DNA from: UBA6168 sp031426435
GTDB taxonomy: Bacteria; Bacteroidota; Bacteroidia; Chitinophagales; Saprospiraceae
Direction: 5' to 3'
Assembly: GCA_031426435.1 (NCBI GenBank)
Contig: JANPLH010000580.1
Coordinates: 1-7,386, forward strand
DNA: 7,386 bases
In this document: piece by piece, positions 1-5,610 of the stretch
Layout: the number at the start of each line of letters is the position of its first letter
Position numbering within the stretch: position 1 is the stretch's first letter
Notes under the pieces: model-generated
Databases searched by the model: none
What the model saw: only the letters and a program-made list of their open reading frames with translations
What the model was told of the DNA's origin: nothing
Made by a program: the position numbers and the translations under genes

Positions 1-41
1 GGCCATGAAAACCATTTTCATTTGGCACAGGAGCCAAATTC

Positions 42-75
42 CAGGTTGGTAAAATCGAATGATTTTGCCAACCTG
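42..75. repeat. Long perfect-like hairpin in the upstream non-coding region
   Basis: Bases 42-56 and 61-74/75 form a 15-bp stem (CAGGTTGG...AAAATC against GATTTT...CCAACCTG) with one T-G wobble pair (50/67) and a GAAT loop at 57-60. It is preceded by two weaker 7-bp hairpins: 5-11/15-21 (ATGAAAA/TTTTCAT) and 20-26/33-39 (ATTTGGC/GCCAAAT). The stem is not followed directly by a T-run, so it is not a textbook terminator. It could still end transcription of a gene to the left, or be a dispersed palindromic element. The structure is seen directly; the role is unknown. Confidence 0.6.
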
Positions 76-109
76 TCATGTCCTTTATTGATTTTTAGAC
101 AACCTGTCA
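70..109 (+). repeat. Direct repeat AACCTGTCA, two copies
   Basis: AACCTGTCA occurs at 70-78 and again at 101-109, a 31-base offset. The first copy overlaps the right arm of the 42-75 hairpin, so CAACCTG at 100-106 could compete with 69-75 for pairing to CAGGTTG at 42-48. A related ACCTGTC lies at 821-827, in the palindromic region after bamA. No function is assigned. Confidence 0.4.
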
Positions 110-151
110 GTCGTTGTTTTATTTTTTACGCCAGTTTTTCAGAAAAAATCG

Positions 152-181
152 TTTGGAACGCAGTTTGAAAAAGCAGGTTTG
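152..181 (+). promoter_or_regulatory. Candidate Bacteroidota-type promoter for hsp20
   Basis: TTTG at 152-155 (-33-like) is followed after 18 bases by CAGGTTTG at 174-181, which matches the Bacteroidota -7 consensus TAnnTTTG at five of six fixed positions (C replaces the first T). The spacing is close to that expected for this class of promoter. Transcription would start near 185-188, giving a leader of about 70 bases. One mismatch in an AT-rich region makes this tentative; no heat-shock operator such as CIRCE was seen. Confidence 0.33.
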
Positions 182-186
182 TCAAC

Positions 187-227
187 GGGTTTTTTGAGGA
201 AGTTCAGAACAGCTTTTCTCAAAGCCC
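187..227 (+). promoter_or_regulatory. 5'-leader stem-loop of hsp20 mRNA
   Basis: GGG at 187-189 (plus T190-G224) pairs with CCC at 225-227. After a 2-base bulge, 193-202 (TTTGAGGAAG) pairs with 214-223 (TTTTCTCAAA), including two G-U pairs, around an 11-base loop. If the proposed promoter is right, this stem sits at the very 5' end of the mRNA. It contains a UUUU tract facing GGAA, superficially like a fourU thermometer, but it lies about 60 bases before the start codon and so would not mask the translation start. A role in stability or temperature response is inference. Confidence 0.35.
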
Positions 228-257
228 ATAAACTTCAACTTTTTAAAATCCACGAAT

Positions 258-719
258 ATGAACCTTATCAGTTTTGTTCCAACCGATGGCAGGAAGGCTG
301 CCACCGCACCTAACTTCGAAAGTATGTTCAACGAGTTCTTCAACCACGACTTCCCCGTTTCCTTCCGCAACGGCCAAGTGCAGAAAAGCCCTGCCGTGAA
401 TGTGGTAGAGAACAAGGATGCCTACCGTTTGGAAGTGGCCGCCCCCGGCCTCGCCAAAGAAGACTTCGAGATTAAGGTGGACAAGGACCAGTTGACCATC
501 TCCGCCGCTAAGAAGACGGAAACCGCAGAGGAGAACAAAGAAGAGCGTTACACCCGCAAGGAGTTCAACTACTTCGAGTTCAAGCGCAGCTTCCACCTCC
601 CCGACTCGGTTGATACCAACAACATCACGGCTAACTACGAGAACGGCGTGCTGCACGTCATCATCGAGAAAAGACCCGAAGCAAAGCCGCAACCTGCAAG
701 GGTGATTGAAATCGGCTAA
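258..719 (+). CDS. Small heat-shock protein, Hsp20/alpha-crystallin family
   Basis: A 153-residue cytoplasmic, ATP-independent holdase chaperone that binds unfolding proteins under heat or other stress and passes them to ATP-dependent refolding machines. The N-terminal arm (about 1-44) is variable and rich in Phe and Asn (NEFFNHDFP at about 25-33). The alpha-crystallin domain spans about 45-138: it opens with PAVNVVE, continues with YRLEVAAPGLAKEDFEI, and ends with the family signature ENGVLHV at 128-134. The short tail carries the I-x-I oligomerisation motif (IEI, 150-152). Length and domain order are typical of the bacterial class. The ATG at 258 has an A/T-rich leader and no Shine-Dalgarno sequence, as is usual in Bacteroidota. 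It stands alone, converges with bamA, and has its own terminator. Often named hsp20 or ibpA; the symbol is left blank because paralogues are common. Confidence 0.95.
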   Translation: MNLISFVPTDGRKAATAPNFESMFNEFFNHDFPVSFRNGQVQKSPAVNVVENKDAYRLEVAAPGLAKEDFEIKVDKDQLTISAAKKTETAEENKEERYTRKEFNYFEFKRSFHLPDSVDTNNITANYENGVLHVIIEKRPEAKPQPARVIEIG

Positions 720-745
720 TCCAGCCAATCGGGTTATGAAAAACG

Positions 746-777
746 ACGGGCCGGGAAGTGATTCCCGGCCCGTTTTT
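746..777 (+). terminator. Strong intrinsic terminator, probably bidirectional
   Basis: A perfect 12-bp stem, 746-757 (ACGGGCCGGGAA) against 762-773 (TTCCCGGCCCGT), closes on a GTGA (GNRA-type) tetraloop at 758-761 and runs into five Ts (773-777). It begins 26 bases after the hsp20 stop codon. On the opposite strand the A-run at 739-743 supplies a T-run just after the stem, so it could also stop transcripts leaving bamA. Confidence 0.9.
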
Positions 778-778
778 G

Positions 779-848
779 TAGTCGGGAAATTCATTTCCCC
801 ACATAACGCTATATTTTTTTACCTGTCGGGAAATGAATTTCCCAACTA
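779..848. repeat. Nested palindromic inverted repeat between hsp20 and bamA
   Basis: Two 25-base arms, 779-803 and 824-848, are reverse complements of each other with two mismatches and are separated by 20 bases containing a run of seven Ts (814-820). Each arm is itself a palindrome: GGGAAATTCATTTCCC at 784-799 and GGGAAATGAATTTCCC at 828-843. The DNA or RNA can therefore fold either as one long hairpin or as two short ones. The right arm ends 2 bases before the bamA stop codon. It may be a second terminator for bamA or a copy of a dispersed REP-like element; the structure is seen directly, the identity is not known. Confidence 0.75.
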
Positions 849-850
849 CT

Positions 851-3421
851 TTACTCCGGTTCAAAGCCCAGCACAATATTGAACGTGCCGAGGCTGGAAA
901 TTTTCCCACTTGGATTGGACTTGTCGAAGCCGAGGCCATAGTCGAAGCCAAGCACACCGAACATCGGCAGGAAGACCCGGAGGCCAGCGCCCACTGACCG
1001 CTTCATGTCGAACGGGTTGTATTCCCTTGCCCTGCGCCAGGAGTTGCTTCCCTGTGCAAATACATGGGCATAGATGGTGGAGCTTGGGTTCAGCGACAGC
1101 GGGTAGCGAAGCTCCAACGTGATTTTTTGGTACAAAGGCGTGGCATTCAGGTCGGAGTTGCTGCCCTTGTTCCGGTTGTTTTCATAATCGCTCTGCTTGT
1201 AGCCCCTGGCGCTTATAACCTCTGTGCCAGTGAAAAAGCCGAACTGTTGGTTGTTGAGGCCATCGCCGCCAATCTGGAAACGCTCGAAGGGCGATATGCC
1301 TATGTCCTTGTTGTAAGTACCGAGGAATCCGAATTTGGCATCCGCCTTTATCACCAACTTGCCCACCAGCGTCTGGTACCATTCGGCGTTCAACTTCCAT
1401 TTGTGATACTCCAGGAACTTGAAACGCTCCTCCGGATTCAAGCTTTTATAGTCCTTGTTGTTGAACAGCGAATAAGGCGGCGTGAGTTGCATGGACAACT
1501 GTACCCTTGAGCCTTCCTGTGGGAAAATGGGGTTGTTGATGGTGGTGCGGGCAATGGTCTGCGTGATGCTGAAATTTCGGAAAGTTCCCAGTATAACCGT
1601 CTCCCCTTCGTCGGTGCGGAACAGACGGCCAATAGAAGTATAATTCTGCAATTTGATGACCTGCAAGTTGAGCGCCGTTGAAGAAACAAAGTTGTCGTCC
1701 GGCTTCTTCAAGCGGGTGCCAAGGCTGATGGTGACGCCGCCGTTGGTCAGTTTGCCGTAGTTATCGCTGTTGCGGTTGTAGCCGTTCGACAGAATGGACA
1801 TGAAACCTGCCACTGTGAGCGAGTTCGGCTTCTTGCCCCCAAGCCAAGGCTCCGTGAAGGAGACATTGTACGACTGGAAATAGCGCCCGTTGGTCTGCGC
1901 CCTCAACGAGAGGCGTTGGCCATCGCCCTGTGGGAGCGGGCTCCAGGTTTCTCTCTTGAAAATATTGCGGGCCGAAAAATTGTTGAAGGCCACGCCGAGG
2001 GTGCCGATGACGCCGTTCCGCCTTCCGCCCCACCCTGCCGAAAGTTCCAATTGGTCGGAGGGCTTTTCTTCCAAGGTATAGACGATATCCACCGTGCCCC
2101 GCTGCGGGTTCACAGGGGTCTCTATGCCCAGGTTTTCTGGGTTGAAGTAGCCGAGGTTGATGATTTGGCGCTGCGAGCGGATGATGTCAGAACGGCTGAA
2201 CTTCTCGCCGGGCACGGTGAAAAGCTCCCGCCGCACCACATGCTCGTGCGTACGGTCGTTGCCTCTTATGATGACCTTGTCAATGGTGGCCTGCGGGCCT
2301 TCAAAAATGCGCAGTTCGAGGTCAATGGAGTCGCTGGCCACGGCCACTTCAATGGGTTCAACATTGAAGAATAAGTAGCCGTTGTCCATGTAGAGCGAGC
2401 TGACATCCCGCCCGTCCTGACTGAAACGAAGGCGGGTTTCGAGGAGTTCGGAGTTATAGACATCCCCTTTTTTGATACCGAGCACATTATCGAGGTCCTT
2501 GGTGGCATAGATGGAGTTGCCCTTCCAGATGATGTTGCGGAAATAGTAGCGGCTGCCCTCTTCGAGGTCAATATGAATGAGCAGGTTGCCCTTCGAGCCG
2601 TCCTTTTCGGTGGCACGCCAGATGCTGTCCTGCACGATGCGGGCATCCCGGAACCCCACTTTGTTGTAATAGGTAATGAGCTTTTTCTTGTCGGCTTCAT
2701 AATCAGGCCGGATGAGCTTAGAGCCAGAGAAGATGCGCTTTTTGCGACGTGTCTCCTTCATCAGGCCACGCAGCTTGCGATCCTTCACGTTTTCGTTGCC
2801 AGAGAAGGTGATGTCATCAATCTTCACCTTCAAGCCACGGTCTATGTCGAAGACCAACTTGACGGAGTTGATACGGGAGGTGTCAGCGAGTTCCTCCACC
2901 TTCACATTTACATCATAGTAGCCTTTGTCAATAAAGTATTTTTCGATGCCATAAGCAGCGCTTGCCTTGATGGCGTCCGTGACGATGCCGCCTTTGATGA
3001 GGTACTTGTTCACTTCTTCGTTGAGGTCGTCGTGGCTGCCTTTTTTCACGCCTTTGAAGGAGTGGGTGGTAAGGCGTGGGCGCTCCACCACGACTATTTC
3101 AAGGAAAATCACATCGCCAATGGACTTCTCCTTGTAAATCTGCACATCGGTAAAGAGGCTGAGTTTGTAAAGCGATTTGACGGCACGGGGAATCTCGCCC
3201 CCTGGTACCCGTATGCGGTCGCCCACCCGAAAACCAGCAATGGAGATAATGGCCCCTGCATCGCTAAAGGTGGCACCAGTGACCCGGATGCCACCAATCT
3301 CATAGTCCTTGGCCTTGGTGTAGTCAATGACTGGTGGCAGCGTATCGGTCTGGGCAACCAGATTGTCCGATAGGGCGAAAGCTAATAGAAGAAGTAAAAA
3401 TCCTGATATGATGTTTTTCAT
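851..3421 (-). CDS. bamA: Outer membrane protein assembly factor BamA (Omp85 family)
   Basis: Central, essential subunit of the BAM machine, which folds and inserts beta-barrel proteins into the outer membrane. The 856-residue protein starts with a Sec signal peptide (MKN, hydrophobic stretch at about 4-17, likely cleavage after VAQ near 24). Five POTRA domains follow, at roughly 41-113, 114-196, 197-288, 289-375 and 376-453; SGNENVKDRKL (207-217) and RGNDRTHEHVVRREL (386-400) are typical POTRA starts. A 16-strand barrel fills about 457-856. The conserved loop-6 motif appears as ARGY (RGY at 739-741). The ATG at 3421 is preferred because the signal peptide starts there; the open frame continues upstream to a TTG at 3598, but that part is repeat-containing leader without protein-like features. 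It follows uppS after 185 bases, probably in one operon. The end, VLGFEPE, places the last aromatic residue three residues short of the C-terminus, unlike the usual terminal Phe. Confidence 0.95.
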   Translation of the reverse strand: MKNIISGFLLLLLAFALSDNLVAQTDTLPPVIDYTKAKDYEIGGIRVTGATFSDAGAIISIAGFRVGDRIRVPGGEIPRAVKSLYKLSLFTDVQIYKEKSIGDVIFLEIVVVERPRLTTHSFKGVKKGSHDDLNEEVNKYLIKGGIVTDAIKASAAYGIEKYFIDKGYYDVNVKVEELADTSRINSVKLVFDIDRGLKVKIDDITFSGNENVKDRKLRGLMKETRRKKRIFSGSKLIRPDYEADKKKLITYYNKVGFRDARIVQDSIWRATEKDGSKGNLLIHIDLEEGSRYYFRNIIWKGNSIYATKDLDNVLGIKKGDVYNSELLETRLRFSQDGRDVSSLYMDNGYLFFNVEPIEVAVASDSIDLELRIFEGPQATIDKVIIRGNDRTHEHVVRRELFTVPGEKFSRSDIIRSQRQIINLGYFNPENLGIETPVNPQRGTVDIVYTLEEKPSDQLELSAGWGGRRNGVIGTLGVAFNNFSARNIFKRETWSPLPQGDGQRLSLRAQTNGRYFQSYNVSFTEPWLGGKKPNSLTVAGFMSILSNGYNRNSDNYGKLTNGGVTISLGTRLKKPDDNFVSSTALNLQVIKLQNYTSIGRLFRTDEGETVILGTFRNFSITQTIARTTINNPIFPQEGSRVQLSMQLTPPYSLFNNKDYKSLNPEERFKFLEYHKWKLNAEWYQTLVGKLVIKADAKFGFLGTYNKDIGISPFERFQIGGDGLNNQQFGFFTGTEVISARGYKQSDYENNRNKGSNSDLNATPLYQKITLELRYPLSLNPSSTIYAHVFAQGSNSWRRAREYNPFDMKRSVGAGLRVFLPMFGVLGFDYGLGFDKSNPSGKISSLGTFNIVLGFEPE

Positions 3422-3545
3422 GCAAAGGGTCTGCTTTTTCAAAAAGATTGCAAAGAAACGCAGCTTTGACCAAACTCTTGTAGGCTTGGCCGAAATTTGT
3501 CCAGTGCGAATACTAAGGTGTAATATGAACGGGCGGGGGTTGTAT

Positions 3546-3574
3546 GATTTCGGAATGCGGATTTCGGATTTCGA
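3546..3574. repeat. Short tandem-like GATTTCGGA repeat in the bamA leader
   Basis: GATTTCGGA occurs at 3546-3554 and 3560-3568, and a third, imperfect copy (GATTTCGAT) begins at 3567. On the bamA strand this reads as units of the type AATCCGAAATCCG. From memory, such strings recur between genes in many Bacteroidota genomes, and they give spurious N-terminal extensions reading like SEIRIPKS. This supports placing the bamA start downstream, at 3421. Confidence 0.55.
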
Positions 3575-3606
3575 TGGTGTTGGAGCAAAACGCACCAACC
3601 GTTCAT

Positions 3607-4350
3607 TTATGAAGCCAACTGCTCGCTTGTTTTCCCAAATCTCCGCTCCCTGTTTTGGAAGTCAATAATGGCTTGGTAGAGGTGCTCCCTGCGGAAGTCG
3701 GGCCAAAGGGTGGGCGTAAAATAAAGCTCGGCGTATGCGATTTGCCAAAGGAGGAAATTGCTGATGCGGTTCTCGCCGCTGGTGCGTATAAGCAGTTCTG
3801 GGTCGGGTATACCGTTGGTGGAGAGGGCATTGGCGAAAGCTTCTTCGTTAATTGCCTGTGGCTCGATTTCGCCAGCTTTTGCGGCTTGCGCCAATTTTCG
3901 GGCGGCCTCCACGATTTCCCATTTGGCACTGTAATTCAAGGCCAGGACGAGCGTCATGCGAGGGTTTTGCTTCGTGTCCTCAATTGCTTGCAGGAGCGTT
4001 TTGCGGCTTTTTTCGGGCAAACGGTTCAGGTCACCAATAGCTTTTAGCCGAACGCCGTTTTCGTTAAGGGTCTTGATTTCCTTCTTGATGGTCTCCACCA
4101 GCAACGTCATCAGGGCGTTCACTTCAGCCTCCGGGCGGTTCCAGTTTTCGGTGGAAAAAGCGTAGAGCGTCAGGTATTGTACGCCCAGCTCGGTGCAGGC
4201 TTCGGTGGTCTCCCGCACGGCCTTCACCCCATTTCGATGCCCGAAGACACGGGGCATCCCGTGTTCCTTTGCCCAGCGACCGTTGCCATCCATGATGACA
4301 GCGATGTGCCGGGGCAGCTTTTCCAAATTGATTTTTGACTTTAAATCCAT
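3607..4350 (-). CDS. uppS: Undecaprenyl diphosphate synthase (cis-prenyltransferase)
   Basis: Condenses farnesyl diphosphate with eight isopentenyl diphosphates to give C55 undecaprenyl diphosphate, the precursor of the lipid carrier for peptidoglycan and surface polysaccharides. It acts in the cytoplasm at the inner membrane. The 247-residue length is typical. Signatures: HIAVIMDGNGRWAK at 15-28 with the catalytic Asp21 and Asn23, Arg25, Trp26; GHR at 37-39; FSTENW at 65-70; and the diphosphate-binding RTSGENRISNFLLW at 189-202 with Arg189 and Arg195, followed by the Mg2+-binding Glu208 in YAEL. All expected active-site residues are present. The ATG at 4350 lies just before the first conserved block and lacks a Shine-Dalgarno sequence. 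It is the first gene of a likely uppS-bamA operon, and divergent from a transferase that uses the same lipid. Confidence 0.97.
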   Translation of the reverse strand: MDLKSKINLEKLPRHIAVIMDGNGRWAKEHGMPRVFGHRNGVKAVRETTEACTELGVQYLTLYAFSTENWNRPEAEVNALMTLLVETIKKEIKTLNENGVRLKAIGDLNRLPEKSRKTLLQAIEDTKQNPRMTLVLALNYSAKWEIVEAARKLAQAAKAGEIEPQAINEEAFANALSTNGIPDPELLIRTSGENRISNFLLWQIAYAELYFTPTLWPDFRREHLYQAIIDFQNRERRFGKTSEQLAS

Positions 4351-4379
4351 GTGCGGAAAAATGCCTGCTTCGCAATTGA

Positions 4380-4404
4380 GTGCGCAAAATTAAGAAAAGC
4401 GCAC
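4380..4404. promoter_or_regulatory. Inverted repeat GTGCGC-N13-GCGCAC, possible operator
   Basis: GTGCGC at 4380-4385 and GCGCAC at 4399-4404 are perfect reverse complements around a 13-base A/T-only spacer with a single G. The proposed uppS -7 box (4385-4392) lies inside it, as expected for a repressor site. It could also be a chance palindrome, since the arms are only 6 bases long. Confidence 0.35.
4385..4392 (-). promoter_or_regulatory. -7 box of the uppS promoter
   Basis: On the minus strand this reads TAATTTTG, a full match to the Bacteroidota -7 consensus TAnnTTTG, 35 to 42 bases before the uppS ATG. No clear TTTG -33 element is seen at the expected spacing, so the call rests on the -7 box and its location. 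Confidence 0.45.
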
Positions 4405-4473
4405 AGTTGCACCTGTTAGATTTTTGGGAGTGAAACATGGCTTCGCCTTACATAAATAACGAATTTGAAAAGC

Positions 4474-4481
4474 TATCTTTG
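4474..4481 (+). promoter_or_regulatory. -7 box of the promoter for the WecA-type gene
   Basis: TATCTTTG fully matches TAnnTTTG and ends 36 bases before the ATG at 4518, giving a leader of about 30 bases. No clear -33 TTTG lies at the usual distance; a TTTG at 4464-4467 is too close. Together with the box at 4385-4392 it makes the intergenic stretch a divergent promoter region. Confidence 0.45.
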
Positions 4482-4517
4482 CTGCCTGTTTTTCACTTCA
4501 CGACCTAATCCTCACGA

Positions 4518-5597
4518 ATGTACGACTACGATGTCATCATCAGCTTCATCACAGCGTTCACGCTGACGTACTTCGTCATACCCCCCGTCATCCGGGTGGC
4601 CATTGCCAAGAAACTATACGATGAGCCGAGCGAGCGCCGCAGCCATTTTGTGCCAACACCAAGGCTCGGCGGAGTGGCCATTTTCGCTGGGGCCATTTTC
4701 AGCATCATGCTCTGGACGCCGTTCACGCAGTATGGCGGCGACATTCAATATGTGCTCTGCGCCTTTATCCTCATTTTTTTGGTGGGCGTGAAGGACGATA
4801 TCACCGAAATTTCCCCTTCAAAAAAACTCATGGTGGAAATATTGGCAGCGGGCATCCTGTTCTTCAAGGCCGATGTAAAAATTACCGGCCTACACGGCAT
4901 CATGGGCATCGAGGCCATTGACCCCATTTGGAGCGCACTGCTCACCATGTTCACCGTCATCGTCATCATCAATGCCATCAACCTCATGGACGGCATCAAC
5001 GGGCTGTCGGGCAGCTTGGTCATCCTCATTGCTGGCACGCTTGGCATTTGGTTTCTGTTGATAAAAAGATATGATTTTGCCATCATGGCGCTATCCGCAG
5101 CGGGCGCTACGGCGGCTTTCTTGAAGTACAACTACTCTCCTGCTCAAATCTTCATGGGAGACACAGGGGCGCTGCTGTTGGGACTTATCTGCTCCATTCT
5201 CACCATCAATTTCATCGAGTTCAACAGCCAGTTGGAAGACCTGCACCCGTTCAAGATAAATGCAGCACCGGGCGTTGCCATCGGCATCCTCATCCTACCG
5301 CTGTTCGATACGCTGAGGGTGTTCGCCACCCGCATTCTAAAGGGCAAACACCCGCTGCACCCTGACCGCACCCATATCCACCACCTCTTGCTCGACGCCG
5401 GGCTGGGCCACATGCAGGCCACTGCCGTATTGGTCGGCGTCAATGTCTTCTTCATCGTGCTCGGCTTCCTGCTCCAGCGCTATACCGAGAACGCCCTGCT
5501 CATCATCCTCCTACTGATTGGCATTGCTTCGTTGATGGTCAGCGGGCTTATTTATTCGTTGTACAAGCGGAGTATTCGATTACTGAAAAATAGCTGA
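4518..5597 (+). CDS. WecA/MraY-family undecaprenyl-phosphate sugar-1-phosphate transferase
   Basis: An inner-membrane enzyme that moves a sugar-1-phosphate, most likely from UDP-GlcNAc or a related UDP-HexNAc, onto undecaprenyl phosphate. This is the first step in making O-antigen, capsule or exopolysaccharide. The protein has 359 residues and about 10-11 hydrophobic segments. Family motifs in order: DEPSERRSHFVPTPRLGG at 35-52; DD at 93-94; NAINLMDGINGL at 152-163 with the catalytic-type Asp158; FMGDTGALLLG at 212-222; LFDTLRV at 262-268; and HPDRTHIHH at 281-289. The HIHH form and the HxxPxPRLGG block favour the WecA/TagO branch over MraY, which uses UDP-MurNAc-pentapeptide and normally sits among mur genes, absent here. 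It is divergent from uppS, whose product is its lipid substrate after dephosphorylation. The exact donor sugar cannot be read from the sequence. Confidence 0.93.
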   Translation: MYDYDVIISFITAFTLTYFVIPPVIRVAIAKKLYDEPSERRSHFVPTPRLGGVAIFAGAIFSIMLWTPFTQYGGDIQYVLCAFILIFLVGVKDDITEISPSKKLMVEILAAGILFFKADVKITGLHGIMGIEAIDPIWSALLTMFTVIVIINAINLMDGINGLSGSLVILIAGTLGIWFLLIKRYDFAIMALSAAGATAAFLKYNYSPAQIFMGDTGALLLGLICSILTINFIEFNSQLEDLHPFKINAAPGVAIGILILPLFDTLRVFATRILKGKHPLHPDRTHIHHLLLDAGLGHMQATAVLVGVNVFFIVLGFLLQRYTENALLIILLLIGIASLMVSGLIYSLYKRSIRLLKNS

Positions 5598-5610
5598 ATC
5601 GAAAACCCGT

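Noticed and set aside
5..52. Tiny + strand frame MKTIFIWHRSQIPGW
   Set aside because: Only 15 codons, overlapping hairpins, with no context to support a peptide; it could equally be the tail of a gene to the left.
152..257. CIRCE or sigma-32-type heat-shock promoter before hsp20
   Set aside because: No TTAGCACTC-N9-GAGTGCTAA repeat and no convincing sigma-32 boxes were seen.
243..794. 183-codon minus-strand frame opposite hsp20
   Set aside because: It is antisense to an unmistakable Hsp20 gene and starts within the terminator hairpin region.
2573..3373. 266-codon + strand frame opposite bamA
   Set aside because: It shadows the POTRA-coding region; there is no recognisable motif or promoter, and the bamA frame explains the sequence fully.
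3422..3598. 59-residue N-terminal extension of BamA
   Set aside because: It starts at TTG, contains a repeat-derived stretch, and would bury the signal peptide inside the protein; the ATG at 3421 begins a normal signal peptide.
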